Assembly (NCBI GenBank): GCA_001600875.1
Contig: BCLD01000005.1
Span: forward strand, 193,667-257,666
Origin: Solicoccozyma terricola
Lineage: Eukaryota > Basidiomycota > Tremellomycetes > Filobasidiales > Piskurozymaceae
Length of the DNA: 64,000 nucleotides
Direction: 5' to 3'
Made by a program: the position numbers and the translations under genes. The notes below the pieces were generated by a model. The model searched no databases and had not been told where the DNA came from. It worked only from the letters and a program-made list of their open reading frames with translations. Below, one piece after another: positions 1-13,683 of this stretch. Positions within the stretch are counted from its first letter, which is position 1, and every line of letters starts with the position of its first letter.

Positions 1-604
1 TTTGATAAACGAGACTAATTCAAAACAGGCGGTGTGCAGAGGGAGGTGGGATCAGCGGACGTCGAACAGTACTCGGTGAGATGCTGCGGACCCTGGGAGT
101 ACAGTCGTGTACGCCGCAATTGTGCACAGGTGACGAAAGCGATTATATTCAATACAAGGCCGGTGGAAACCGACAGCTCCTTCAATACGAGTTCATGTCT
201 AGTCGGGATGCTCAAACTGGGAGCCTCTTGGTGGCGGTGATTGGCGTCGAATTTCGGAGCTCGGAGCGAGGGAAGCGAGAACGACCATCAACCATGCACG
301 CCGTCAATCTGGAAACACAAGATCGGCTAGTTCTGGCACATGTCACACACCGCAGGTCTCGGCTGCAACGCGGGCTCAGGACAGGAGCGAGTCGCTCCGG
401 CAGCTGAGGTCCCAGTGGTTTCACCGCACTCTCATCGCCGTCACGCGAATTATCGGTCATCTACGTCCTACGAAAGGCATTTTCGTATAAAGGCATTCAG
501 TGCCTTGAAATGCTCGCAGAGTTTTGGGGATCTGGCCTCTCCAACTCAACCCAATCCTTGCCACACACTCACATACCCACACCGAAACACAACACTCAAG
601 CGCG
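1..604. other. 5' flank of sulfatase, no gene seen
   Basis: Only short overlapping open frames without family resemblance are present. The last part (about 530-604) is C- and A-rich, as expected for a fungal 5' untranslated leader before the ATG at 605. Confidence 0.5.
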
Positions 605-2292
605 ATGACTCGAGCCAACACCCGTCCAAACATCTTGTTCATCATGGCAGATGACCATGCCGCCAAAGCCATCAGCTGCTACGGTGCAGGTATCAATCAT
701 ACTCCCAACCTCGATCGCATTGCCAATGAAGGCATGCTCTTCAACCATTGCTACGTGACCAACTCGATCTGCACACCTAGCAGGGCTGCGATAATCACCG
801 GTATGCACAACCACGTCAACGGGGTGCTCACCCTGGATAGCAAGATCAACAAACATCTCCCGAACGTGGCCAAACACCTTCGTTCGAACGGCTACCAAAC
901 AGCCATGGTAGGCAAGTGGCACCTGGGAGAGGGTGAGGCGCACGAGCCGACCGGATTCGCCTACTGGGATGTGGTCCCAGGTCAAGGTAAATACCATGAT
1001 CCCGACTTCATCAGTCCAGCTGGCAAGGCGCAGGTACAAGGGTACGCTACCGATATCATTACCGACAAGTGCATCGACTTTATCCAAAATCGAGACGAGA
1101 CCAAGCCGTTCTTCATGATGTGCCATCACAAAGCTCCCCATCGTTCGTGGGAGTTCGACCCAAAGCACAAGGATCTTTACAAAGAACCAGTGAAGCTTCC
1201 AGATACCTTCAGCGACGACTACAAGAACCGCGCCAAGGCAGCAGCTGCCGCCAAGATGCGAGTCGAGTGCGACATGACCTACTCGGACCTGGGCTTGGTA
1301 CAGCCGGAAGGCGGATCGTCCGTCGGTGAGCTGGCAATTCCGGGCTTCGCTTTCTGGACCGAGCGAAAGGTCCCTATGCCAGAGGATGTCTCTGAGTTGA
1401 GGTTGATTGACAAGAACACTGGTGAAGTATTCACATTCAAAACGCGGTCGGAGCTCTCTCAGTTCAAGTACCAGAGGTACATGCAGCGCTACCTGCGCTG
1501 CGTCCAATCGATCGACGACAACGTAGGACGTCTGCTTGACTACCTCGATGAGCAGAAGCTCTCGGAAAATACCATGGTGATCTACACCTCCGATCAAGGC
1601 TTCTTCTTGGGTGAACATGGTTGGTTCGACAAGCGGTTCATGGTGCGTCCGCCAACCTCCTTGACCTGATGGAATATCAAACAGCTGACGTTCATCATTG
1701 TTTTTCTGCGCAGTATGAGGAATCCTTTCAGATGCCGTTCATAGTCCGCATGCCTAGTACCATCCGCCCAGGTTCAATCTGCAACGACATCGTCACCAAC
1801 GTCGACTTTGCCCCGACATGGCTTGAACTGGCAGGTGTCCCCATACCTAACTACTACCAAGGCTACTCGTTCCTCGACTCGCTCAAACGCACTCGCTCAC
1901 CAAGCAAGGCCCAGCAAGTTGCGTACCACCGTTATTGGATGCATCGAGACGTCATCCACGATGCTTATGCACACTACGGCATCCGAGATCACCGATACAA
2001 GCTCATCTTCTGGTATAATGAGAGCTTTCAGCTCGAGGGCACGACACATGGAGGCGAGGAGAAGGAATGGGAGTTGTTCGACTGCGAGAGGGATCCTCTT
2101 GAACTGTTCAATTGTTGGAACGAGGAAGGCTACCGCGCGGTGAGGGAGAAGATGGTCCGTCTGTTGGAGAACAAGATGGAAGAGATTGGAGATGTGCCAG
2201 AGCACCCGCTAGGAGTACCTGCGGACACCCTAGCCCAGATGTATTCCACTTCGTACGGACTGGCAGCTAGAGCTCAAGAAAAGAACATTTAA
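605..2292 (+). CDS. type I sulfatase (aryl/choline-sulfatase-like)
   Basis: Hydrolyses sulfate esters; it belongs to the formylglycine-dependent sulfatase family. Exons are 605-1642 and 1714-2292, with a 71-nt GT-AG intron (1643-1713) giving 538 residues, a normal length. The ATG at 605 is the first in frame; the open frame upstream has no ATG. The metal-binding start (N-I-L-F-I-M-A-D-D-H) is near residue 9. The catalytic signature C-T-P-S-R is at residues 56-60, where Cys56 would be oxidised to formylglycine. The second signature, G-Y-x-T-A-M-V-G-K-W-H, follows at about residue 110. The late metal motif S-D-Q-G-F-F-L-G-E-H-G lies just before the intron. No signal peptide is visible, so a cytosolic enzyme is likely. 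Substrate cannot be told from sequence; sulfur scavenging is the family's usual role. Confidence 0.93.
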
Positions 2293-3022
2293 AATGGAAG
2301 CTTGTACGACTTATTCATTGTTGTGAGACCATCGCTCGAGAACAGAGTCCAAGGTCCAAGGTTCACAGTTCAAGGTCCATGAAACGTGCGGTTCTGTGCT
2401 GGTGTAGCGTGTATCAAACGCCTGCAAACGCCTGGTTATCATGGAGGTGCGACGAACTCCGGTCCACCTTGATCACCACGCTCACGCAACGTGGCGACTA
2501 CCTGCTCTGTCCATCTACCCGTTCATGGCGATAACGCGCAGAGCCTGAAGTTCGGATGCAAGGACACCTGGGGGCAACCCGAGCGGGACAACTAACTGAT
2601 TTCGCCGTTCATGTGGGATTTCGCCGTGCAACTGGAATGTTGGGGTTCTCCGCTGCTCGGCTCGACGTTCTCCGTTTCTTGAAATAATTGCTGTGGCGTT
2701 GAAACGCCGCTGCTCGGACGGAGCGACTCGCCTACGTTTGGCGGAGGCTTAGTCCAACAACTGCACGAGGCGAGATTCGTGAACATGCACCATGTCCTCC
2801 ACCGGATCGCTGCTGTCTCCTTGATGTTTTCCCCGCTCTGATCAGCAGGGGACGCACTGAGAGGCGGCGATGCTATCTATATAACAGTAGGTCTCGAAAG
2901 CTACTGGACGGGTCTCCTACATTCTCCAAACCGACACAGTAGCGCGCTGGCTCTCCACATCCGGGACAACCTTGTCCACCTGTCAGCAATTGGCTTCGCT
3001 CCAGTTTACCGACGCTTTCAGC
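2293..3022. other. intergenic, sulfatase 3' flank and transporter promoter
   Basis: No supportable gene. A frame open from 2972 into the transporter lacks an ATG before 3023, so the region is read as promoter and leader. Confidence 0.5.
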
Positions 3023-5088
3023 ATGCAATTCGAAGCCAAGTACGAGACCGAGCACGAGGAGGACGTTCGACATGAGACATCGAAGGAAGCCGATGAGCTC
3101 GGCAAGAGTCCCTACGAAGCTCAAGTCGACACCACCTTCCACTCGGCTTCGTATGCAGCGATCGAACACTCTCTGACACTTCGACAGGCTCTAAAGATAT
3201 ATCCGAAAGCCATCGGATGGAGCGTGGCTATCTCGCTTGCTGTCATCATGGAAAGTTATGATCTGCAGATTATCTCGTCGTTCTTTGCGTGAGTACTTGC
3301 TTCATGCGCCATTCTCGCCCCTGAGATAGACGCTCATTCATTCATCCTCCTCAGGTACCCCGAGTTCCAGAAGAAGTATGGAGTCAAAGCAGGCCACGGA
3401 TATATCATCCCTGCTGAGTGGCAGGTTGCATTGGGTCGGTGTTCTACGCCCCCTCTTGAAAGTGACGACGCTGACTCTTGCCCTTCCATTGATCAGGCAC
3501 GGGATCCACTATAGGGATGATTATCGGCATCGCTCTAGGTGGTTTCCTCGTGGACCGGTTCGGCCACAAGCGGGTCGTGCTTGCGGGTCTCGTGTTCAAT
3601 ATCGGAACCATCTTTATTACCTTCTTTGCTCCGTCAGTGCACGTTCTCCTGGCTGGAGAGATCCTCAGTGGTGAGTGCTGAAGTGCTTCTGCGGATGAAG
3701 GTATATTCTGAGCGCCTTTGTATCTACTCTTTTCCTCCAATCTTGCCTTTTTACACCCTTTGGCCTTGTCTTTCCACTCCATGAAGGTCTACCATGGGGA
3801 ATGTTCAGCACGGCCGCTCCTGGATACGCAGCAGAGACGTGCCCTATGATTTTGAGAGGGTACATGACTATCTGGGTGGGTAAGATCATCATGTACGTAC
3901 GAAATTCCGGCTAATCGTTGCGAGGCGTGCAACATAGGTCAATCTCTGCTGGGTTATTGGACACATCATTGCCGCTGGTTTGTTGCGGGGATTGAGTGCG
4001 TTCAGAGCAGATCTCATCATCCGGTCATTGAATGCTGACCTCAAATCCCCTCTTGCGCAGTCAACGTGTCTGGCCAATGGTCCTATCGAATCCCTTTCGC
4101 TGTGCAATGGGTATTCCCGGTGCCTTTGCTCATAATCGTCAGCCTAGCTCCGAACAGCCCCTGGTGGCTGGTGCGTAAAGGACGCTTGGAAGAGGCAGAA
4201 CACAACTTTGCACGGACTGTTTCGGCTCCATACCTGGCCAGCAACGCAGGCACGTCCATCGCTCGGACTCCAATGATCGATCCAGCTCATGCAATCGCGA
4301 ATATGATCGAGACGACTCGTCTCGAGAGCGAGCTCCGCATCGGGGCAAGCTATGGCGCTCTCTTCAGCGGTACCAATCTCAGGCGCACGGAGATTGCTAC
4401 CGTCGCGTGGGTGTCACAAGCACTAGTTGGATTCGGCATTCAAGGCTACAACGTCTACTTCTTCACACGGGCAGGCCTGCCGGCCAGCCAAGCCTACGCA
4501 CTCGGATTGGGCGCTTTCTGTATCGCGTTCGTCGGCACTGCGACCTCATGGATTCTGATCTCTTACCTCGGCCGACGGACCATCTATATCGGAGGGCTCA
4601 TCTTCATGATCCCTATCATGTCACTGATTGGTTTCCTCGACCTAGCGCCTGTCACTCCTGGCATCAAATGGGGACAGGCAGGTCTACTCTTGACCTGGTT
4701 CGCCACCTACGGTCTATCCATCGGTCCTATTCCATACGTCATTGCTGCCGAAACCGGCGCAACACGACTGCGTATGAAGACCATCGCATTTGCAAGAGCC
4801 GTCTACTACGTCTTCGTGGTGCTGAACACCGTCTTGGCGCCATACATGTTCACTCAGACGGCGTGGAATCTCAGGGGAAAAGCGGCTTTCCCAGCAGCTG
4901 CATTGCAGCTTCTCCTTCTGGTCTGGTCGTTCTTCCGTCTTCCGGAATGCAAGGGCCGAACCTATGAGGAGCTTGATATCATGTTTGCGAAGAAGCTCCC
5001 TGCCAGGGCGTTCAAGGGTTACAAGTTCATTCGGGAGGATATCGACATGATCCATGCTCAGGTTGAGGCGGAGAAGGCGTCTAGGTAG
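3023..5088 (+). CDS. MFS sugar transporter, maltose/alpha-glucoside permease type
   Basis: Proton-coupled sugar uptake across the plasma membrane. Six exons keep one reading frame: 3023-3288, 3355-3434, 3497-3670, 3787-3896, 3938-3995, 4061-5088, giving 571 residues, the usual size. Introns are 41-116 nt with GT-AG ends; the 41-nt one contains a CTAAT branch-like site. A charged N-tail precedes the first membrane segment. Family marks are S-F-F-A-Y-P-E-F-Q, the D-R-F-G-H-K-R loop after TM2, the S-P-W-W-L region after TM6, and G-P-I-P-Y in the C half. The start at 3023 is the first in-frame ATG. The exact sugar is not determinable; alpha-glucosides are the best guess from overall resemblance. 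Confidence 0.9.
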
Positions 5089-7815
5089 GTTTGTGGTGCT
5101 CGGACGAGAGTCTGCTCGATCCGGTGGATCTGTGCCGCTCCTGGAAGCGGAAGGGGAAAGAAATGTAGTGAATTTATAGGATGCGCTTTGTAGGTGTGAT
5201 GCATTGAAATCGATTATACCTATCCCGTTCGTGGGTTTGCCGTGCACCCATGGCCGCCCAAAGCAGTCAGTCCGTCTCCACCTCAAGAATGGCGACGTGG
5301 TCACGATCCTCAGCCATTGTCTTGCATTTCAGTGCAGAGACAGGCCACAATGCAGTTGACTGCCGCAACACGCCCGCATGCAATCCCAACCAGGGCGTAT
5401 TCCCAAGTGTCGAGCAAGACTTCAAATGATATTACACTCTGGTTACGCTGTGCTCGTGCCTGTCGTACCCGAATGAACCTTGATTCTTCATGCTCCCGCC
5501 AGTCCTCGCCCACAGCTTTGCAATCGCGGCGTATTGGATTGGTGAGTTGCCGTGACGAGCGGGTAACAGCCACCTGGGACGGATTCGCTTCAGTGTAACC
5601 TACATCGAAGCGGGTGCCAAGCACTCAGCCAAGCTAGTCAAAGCTATCTTTGAGCATGTCTCAGGAAGAGCGTGATGGGCGTTTGTGCTGGAAACCTTAT
5701 ATCCCCAAAACTTTCAGAGTCCTCGTCAAAGATGTGGGGCAAGGCGAACTGCTGCCTCGCCAATTGTGTTCTTCTCTGTTGTCTGTCAAAGCGAGGAATT
5801 GACATGATGAGTGACAACCGTTCTCCAAGGGCCGGTAGTCAAGGCTGAAATTTTGGACGGGCCTATCACCAGCATTTTTCTGTATGGATAATCTAGATAG
5901 ATCATGCCGAGGCCACACATGTGCTGCAATTTGGCGAGCTTTGCATGCCGAGCATTCGGTGCGGGAATGCCATCACCGTGGGCTTATGTTCCCACGCCGA
6001 AACGTCCCAGTCTGCTTACATCGAGCTCGGAAGTTGAGTCGCCATAATCAGGTTCATACGGGCGCCAAGCTATGCGTAGACCTCGCGTTGATGTGAGTAT
6101 CGGCGAGAACACCTCTAATCCCGGTGAGTAGCCTTGCTCTTGCTGCCCGGACTGCGTTGCTCTCTCATTCCTCGGATTCGATGATGACGAGATGACCCAC
6201 GCCTGTCGTTGCCTCAGCGTACCTTGTATTTTAGGAAAGGTGCCCAATGCTTTTTTCGGAGTATGGCGCGAGAAGAGCACCTTCACAAGGTCGTATCCGT
6301 GACATTGGCGGTAATTTCGAGGACATGTGCAACGCTGTGATCCCCAGGCAAAATAATCCGTCGTTACTGCTGCCGACATATAAATGCCGGCAATTTACAG
6401 CCCGTCCGATAGTATTGATCATTTCCTATCCAACATCGATCAACTGGCGCTTTCCGACTTGAATAGCAAGGAGCCGGCCTCACCTGATTTAGAATACCCA
6501 GGCGAGGTCGGAGTGGCTAGTTCCCTCGACGAGGAGTACCTCGCTGCATGGGGCGCTGCTGTAGAAGAGCACTAAAACACTTGGATAGTTCAGTGTAATA
6601 TGTCCGAACCTCGAACCTGTCGCAGATGGTGAGCAGGATTCACGCTGCCACTGCCAGGTCAGACATTGTCACTGATCTTGCTGTATATCAGAACCGGTGT
6701 CTTCTCCACCGCTGGGTCTCTGTTGTGGTCATTGGGTAGTGTGGGTCTGGTCATGATGTGTAGTTGGAAGGCTATAGCGTAATGATTCACATCAAGCTGA
6801 TGCTCTTTCGTCAGATTGGGGGATCGATGAGCTCATCGCATGGGCTGGTTTGCCCTATCATCTTGAGCCATGGTGCGCACCGTAGAAGTCAAGTCATTAT
6901 CGGGGTTTGGCTCATGCTTTCTGCAGTTTTCACTTCCCTCATCGTGCCGGTGCCAACTCGTGTATCTTGCCGGAGGGTGAATACTTCTTCACAGCAGCGT
7001 TCGCTGTGAATGTTGACCCAGAGGTAAAGAACTGAAAGCATTGAACTCACCATATCTCGGCCTTAGGCTTCAACCGTGACTACGTCCTTCAGTGCCAGTA
7101 AGTGCTTGGTTTTCGGTGACTACATATACTCATCGGCCGGTGTTAAAGCCCACAGAATGGCGGGGCAAGTCTTATTTACCATGGAGCGTGTCCTTCGCCA
7201 GAGCTGAAAAGGTTTGACCACTAAGGCACATGCGTTGCTTCTGCTGATTATTTTACTGGTATCTAACAAGCGTTGTTTGCTTCGTATGACTTGAAATCCT
7301 GCTCTTATCGGTAAGATGTCGTCCTTACCAGTAGAATTTTTGGAGTCATCATTGAGGGGTATAAGTAATGACCGAGCTGTCAGTGTGGGCCTCTTCCCTT
7401 CCCCTTGGTTTGCAACTTCGCTCCCTGTTTCCATCCTTCGCACTCACTCGTCCATCTTCTACTCCAGCCTTCCCATTCGCGTAACCACGTCCGCTCCATC
7501 AGCCTCTACGGCTTCTTCCTCCGCTCCTGCGGTCACTTGATCTTCTGCTTCTGCTGCGGGGTTGCTCCTCCGCTCCCACTTCCAGAGCCAGTCCCGACCC
7601 TTCAGTCGCGCTGACCTCTCCGCGTATGCTGGTCGTTGTTTCCCGCGTTAACCTCCGACAACAGAGAACAAGGTCTGGCGCACGACTGAAGAGGACTATG
7701 TTGTACTGGCAATCACCTCGAGGCAATCACCTGTCGCTAGGCGACTACGTTGTTTGAATAGCGACTCGGTGGCGAATTATCGAGATGATCAGGTTGTGTT
7801 CGCAATTCCATATGG
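5089..7815. other. gene-poor stretch
   Basis: No multi-exon gene could be assembled. Short open frames on both strands lack family resemblance apart from the small acidic frame at 6384. The part around 7390-7720 is pyrimidine-rich. It may hold decayed coding material, because the GH1 remnant follows immediately. Confidence 0.4.
6384..6575 (+). CDS. small acidic hypothetical protein
   Basis: A 63-codon frame begins with ATG just downstream of a TATAAA-like sequence (6376-6382) and ends at TAA. The product is acidic and Ser/Asp/Glu-rich and ends in E-E-H, resembling an activation-type tail. No family is recognised. It could be a small gene or the last exon of a decayed regulator. Low confidence. 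Confidence 0.25.
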   Translation: MPAIYSPSDSIDHFLSNIDQLALSDLNSKEPASPDLEYPGEVGVASSLDEEYLAAWGAAVEEH

Positions 7816-7819
7816 ACGT

Positions 7820-8427
<608 letters not shown>

Positions 8428-8455
8428 AAATCTTTCCATTTTGCAACCGCTTTCC

Positions 8456-8675
8456 CGTTCTGTTATAAATAATTGGTTATTCTCGTTATTCTCTTTCTGT
8501 TGTACATCGAGCTTGACCAGAAGTGGCCGACCTATATACTACTCTTACAACATGGAAACAAAGATCTTTGCCACCTGCATCCTTTGCTATGCTGCGGTGC
8601 CATGCACTGCCATGCATTGCAATGCTATACTTCGGCATCAACCATAGCACAGTATTTGCCACTTCCAACACGTTC
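8456..8675 (-). mobile_element. solo LTR (family A) with 5-bp target duplication
   Basis: The LTR spans 8461-8670 (210 bp), starts TGTTAT and ends CCAACA, and is flanked by identical CGTTC at 8456-8460 and 8671-8675. It is the reverse complement of the LTR closing the copia element at 20761-20959. This is a typical product of LTR-LTR recombination. Confidence 0.92.
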
Positions 8676-9129
8676 GATAAGAACACCGCAATATTTCGTC
8701 ACAGGAGATGTCGCAGGGCATGGAAAGTCGAAGAACCGCCCTGTCAAACGTGTTCTCCCTCGGCGCTCAAAATGCACGGAAGTTGACATGATCAATAAAG
8801 GCCTCTCAACAAACCGCCACCCGACGCAATTGGAGTGGCAGAGTTGACTGATCATGGACCGACTGTCGGGCCAGGGCGTTGCCAGCTTTATCGGGCATGT
8901 CATTTCGCGCATTTCTTCTGCATACAATTGCCTGACCTCAGCAATTACTTTATCCCGACATATTCACCGTGATGCAAAGGCCTGATCCGGGTGCTTGTCA
9001 GTCACCCCGTGACCAGACGTCCGAGGATGACCGCCAATGGCGTACAACTTTGGTCGCTGGAATTCATGTGGTCGCATGCCCACTGGAAGTGCGAGATGGT
9101 TGCCTCATCCGCCTGCCATGAGACTTGCT

Positions 9130-9130
<1 letters not shown>

Positions 9131-9167
<37 letters not shown>
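9131..9167. repeat. homopolymer run of 37 C
   Basis: An uninterrupted run of 37 C, preceded by CTT and followed by a C/G-rich tail. It lies about 40 bases beyond the stop codon of the minus-strand regulator, so on the transcript it would be a poly-G tract in the 3' region. The exact length is unreliable in any assembly. Confidence 0.9.
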
Positions 9168-9169
<2 letters not shown>

Positions 9170-9206
9170 GGGCCCCCAAACCCCCGAAAAGAACCAAAAT
9201 GGTTTT

Positions 9207-11874
9207 TCACCTAGACGACCCCGTATTTATCTGACTGGAAGGCACGTCAAGTGCGACACCGAATTGTCCTACTGTCATCCACCAATGATCGAAATCGGTT
9301 GCGTCCAATCCGTTAAGAGGCGAGCCTGCTCGCGTCGGGATAGTCCAGGTGGAAGCGTCGAAGAGATTTTCATCAATCTGCGTATTGCTAGAATGCAGTC
9401 CTTCAAGTGGTATGAGGCCATTCGATGAGCCACCGCAAGTGGATACCTGCAGCCGCACAGAAGTCAGCTTTCGGATGCAACAGGTTGTGGGCAGGGAACT
9501 CTGCCCATTGCTTACATGATGGTTGGAGTGTTCCACTCTGCCAGCCGGTCGTACGGCCGTTGGATCGGCAAATCCAGAAACATTTGAGGTCAGGGAACGA
9601 AGCCACTCGTTGGTTACCGCTTCCGACCGTTCAATGTCCCTGCTGAATGGATTGTCCTTTGCCCTGAGCCACATCTGCTGTACGAAAAAGTTCTTGCAAC
9701 GGATGGGAGGCATAGCATCGGTCTGGGAACCCCGCCATGCGCTGGGGTTGTCAGCGTTGCGGGAAGTGAAAGGTAATGGAGCAGATTGCAAAGTAGGCGA
9801 GTCCGTCCTACGACTAAGCCTGTCACGCATACTAGGTGTCTGAAACGCGGACATGAATCAATGCTGAGATGTATGGCGACTTTGAGATCAGAGACGGAGA
9901 CTAACGATGATGCGAACCATTGGGAAGATACGTTCCATTCGTTCTACGACTTTGAGAACGGTCCCCAGTTTGTCAAGGATGTCCCGAGTTCTGCTGGGGT
10001 CGAGGCTAGTCGTCATAGCATCCGCTTGAATGCGGATCGAATCATGGGCAATCAGCGCCAAGCAGGGATCCAGGAATAGAAAGTCCTCGAAGAGGTCGTC
10101 CGTCTTGACAAGCATGTCACTCATGGCCTCGGCGTAGGTCACTGCTTCGCTTCGAGCCCATGCCACCCAAGTCTCCTTGACGACATTGAATTGAGGGTTC
10201 ATCTCTGCCTGACAAATCCCTGTTTCGAAGAGATCAAAGTGGCACTGTCGATACCAGGCATGGAGAGCGACGAATGCGCTGAGTTGCGAAGAGGCGTGTC
10301 GGGTTTGCAGGGTCTCCGTTGACACCTGGAGCTCCGGAGGCAAACTCTCCAACCACATGCGAAGCCGTTCCATGATGGCGTTGAACGCCGACGTTGAATC
10401 CCATGGCTTGTCTAGTTGCAGATGCGCTTGCTTGTCGTATCTGAGTCAAGAATAGCAAGAGTGAGGTTCAGTCTGCCGGTATGACGAGACAGCGCGAGCT
10501 CACCTGAGGATCGCCCTTCGCAGATTCATGATCTTGACGTAGTGGCTGATGAGGCCACCCTTCTCTCTCAACCCCTGGCCAAATGTTGCCCTTACGTCAT
10601 CGTCCATACCATCGCCCAAATGCTCGGTGTGACATGGTATTTGCAGCAAAAAGTTCCTCTCAGTGCACGGTAGCTGCAAGTTGACGAGATCGTCAGGCCC
10701 GAAAAGCGTATTGTTGGGCGATCCGTCCGATAACAGACTATCGAGGCAGAACAGAGACCACATCACACGACGTCGGGCCTCTTGATCCGCCCATATCATA
10801 GAGCTGAAGTTGGGATCGGCATCTATCCTCATGGCCCTTGCCATGCGTGTTGCTAACCCCAGGAGGAACCAAGCGCTCGCAAAACGCCCGTCCAGCAGGT
10901 CGTCGTACACGAATCTCGCCAGGCTGGAGACATTGGCCATTTTGCCGGTATCCATTTCCTCGACAATCATGGTCCAGGCCCCTTTTCTCAATGCTGCAGC
11001 TTTCGTTGTAGCTTCCGCTCGATTGTCCAAGTCCAAGTAAACGAATCGCGCGGCTGTCGCGCATATCGACCAAAGCACTACCGGCCGTATGAGTCCTGAT
11101 CGTAGATCTCGATGGAGCAAGCCTCGATGGGCGAAAGAATTGCACTGGATTTGGTGGACGTATCTGAAGTATGCGTCGAGGTAGCGGTTCAGCTGCTCCC
11201 CTTGTGGTAGCGTGTCAAAACTGCGAGAGAGAAGGAATACCGATGTGAGTCAAGTAGTCAAGTGCACGATCGCCTCCAACTTACCGCTGTGGAGTTTCAG
11301 TTGGCATATGGAGTTGCATCGACGTGGACATGTTCGAAGAGCCTGCTGTCGAATAGGGAATGGGGTCGAATAGGTGCCGTATGGGCGGGTCGTATTCGCA
11401 AGGCTGTTGTAGCCGACTGCACCTTGAGCAACTTGGCTGTCCCCGATCGCACTTGGCTTTGACTGTGCGACAACGATGGCACACAGAGCCTCGCGAGCCA
11501 CCGACTGTGATGTTCACCGCGTCAGGTATACATCTGCACCTGCGCTGCATACGTTGCCTACCGGTGGCCGGATGATACACCATCTGCGGGTCCTTCTCGC
11601 CACCCCAAATGCACTCAAGGTTCATGCGCCGGCATGATGAGCAAACGACGGGTTCCTCATCGCATTTGACCTGTGCGATGACAGCGTTCAGCACTCTCAG
11701 GTGAGCTCCGCGAAGCCTTTAAGCGTTCGTACCCTACGTGATCGGCATGTGAGACACCCTGTGAAGGAAATGACCTTGCGTTACGATACAGAAAGGCCGA
11801 CCATCAGGAGAGGCTCAGTTGGTTGGCTCACCCATCCGCGAGCGACTGATTGGCCCAGTCCTGTGTTCGGTCAT
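9207..11874 (-). CDS. fungal transcription factor with two tandem Zn2Cys6 clusters
   Basis: Nuclear sequence-specific regulator. Exons on minus: 11832-11874, 11733-11758, 11285-11670, 10504-11220, 9906-10440, 9207-9839, all in phase, giving 779 residues. The first cluster is Cys16-x2-Cys19-x6-Cys26-x6-Cys33-x2-Cys36-x6-Cys43 and is split by intron 2. The second has the same perfect spacing at Cys87-Cys90-Cys97-Cys104-Cys107-Cys114. The fungal-specific regulatory domain fills exon 4 and exon 5 (A-M-R-I-D, R-R-R-V-M-W-S-L-F). The last exon is Ser/Thr/Pro-rich and ends in an aromatic patch (F-D-H-W-W). If the last intron is not used the protein stops at 9888 (574 residues). Two complete clusters in one protein is unusual. 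Target genes unknown. Confidence 0.87.
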
Positions 11875-13683
11875 GGTAGTGATTGGTAGAATCTGCAGAT
11901 TGATAATACCAACTAACTGGGTTTGCAATCGCTTGTGAGATCCGGGCGATGGTATTCTCGGGTTTGTTATGACGTGGCGCCACGTCAGTTGAATGGCGGT
12001 GAATGCTATGGAGACTAAGGTGTCCGTAGAGCTTCGAGACCCACATAGCACTTGTACCACTTACATTAGTGTGTGCGACCCTGTTAAAACAAGTTGGGAT
12101 TCGTTGCCGGCCAATTACTCTGGGTCTCTACCCAGACAAAGCTCTCTGATGGTTGTGCGACCCATTTCTCAAGGAGCATATACCCGTCCGTTTGGCTTGG
12201 CGTTTTATTTATACAAGTGGATACACGCTGAAGAAGATATGTGATCTAGCTTTCTGTCTCTCCGTGCGGCGGCGGAGGGAACAGCCCTCGTCTTCGTGTT
12301 CCTTTGTGTTCAAATACTGCATCCCCGCACACTCAAGCAGTGGAATTGATTTGTTCACAACGACGACCAACTCATCATTCTACCAGCATTGACCGTCCTT
12401 CTTGCCTTGGTTGCGGAGGCAGCCATGCAGTCGGCGGCAGCAGCCCATGCTTTGGCTTCTGTGCTCCGGAGCACGCGTACCATACCAACAGCTACCAGGC
12501 GGCGGCTTCGTCGGTGGGTTCCTCGCCAAGGTGGCCGCCTGTACCGTATTCGTCGTTTATGTGGGCAAGACGGACCATGACAGAGGTGTATTGATCAACT
12601 TGCAGAACAAGGTGATGTCCGGCCGGCCACGCTTACTGGATTGGGATCGCGCATTGCAAGGAATGTTAACCAGGGGCGAGCAAAGAGTAGGAGACACAAG
12701 CTACAGTCTTGTTCCCGTACTCACATGAGGTGCATTGGCCGTGGCGCGCACTCACGTGGTCCTGGCAGCATCCCCACGCCTGCTTTTGTTTGATACACTG
12801 GTGCCATTTGTGTACGATCGATCAAGGGGGCTGAGATGATATGTTCGTCATCCGCCAAATCCTCGTCATCTCGATTTGCGATGGCAAACGCCAGCCTTTT
12901 GCTGAGGGGAATACCATTGGGCAAGAAGAACAGTTGAAGCGGAGAAAGCACCTCTCAATTCACAGTTCAGGAAGTGAGTATACCAGTGTAGCCAACAATC
13001 TTCTCTATAGCGTCTTTACTGATGCAAGTGGACGCTCGAACAGGCTATCTATGAGCAAATCACTTTCTTCTCAGAATGGCCAACGAGGAAGCAGGAAGAA
13101 ACGTCATTGACAGATTATGGATCCATTCAACTGCTACTATAGGCCTCAAACAAGGACGTGGGTTGGGGTTGGATCCCGCCAAGACAGTATGCAAATGGCT
13201 CGGATTTGACTGAGGTTGGGCTCGTTTATCCGCCCTTGGATCTTGATATAGTGTTGCACGTGTAGGTAACATTTACTATTGGCTTGAGATATCTGCGAAT
13301 CATATTGGTCACTGGAAAGGAGAGATCCAGCTTTCTTACCTTTGAGACACCATTCTCTAGGGTTCAGCCCATGAAGAGACACATCATCACTTCGAGAAAG
13401 ACAAGAGAGACAGGTGCAATCTAGAGCATACTCGTACACTTTGCATGTGCTTTGCAAATACATCTTTGATCTTCCAGTTTTGAGCTCCGTGAGTAGTAAA
13501 GGATAACATCATCGAATCATCCAAATAACAGGTTATGGAGCCATAGCTCATCAGCTCATAAGAGATGCCTACAACCAAGCACTTTGTTCGTGAACATGAA
13601 TGATTGTCCCAAACCACAATCAGTCTCTCATTGTCCCACCCAGCCCTCATTGGTGGCCGTCGACGGCAAGATTGCCGCATGCC
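11875..13683. other. gene-poor stretch upstream of the regulator
   Basis: Contains the regulator's promoter (just above 11874) and many short frames on both strands. A frame around 12402-12728 has a Gly/Val-rich hydrophobic patch but no recognised family. Nothing else could be supported. Confidence 0.35.

Noticed and set aside
596..1618. Long minus-strand open frame opposite the sulfatase
   Set aside because: It is the antisense shadow of exon 1; the plus strand has all sulfatase motifs and a matching intron.
9037..9234. Proline-run proteins across the C homopolymer
   Set aside because: They exist only because a run of 37 C encodes proline in every forward frame; length is unreliable and no other coding sign is present.
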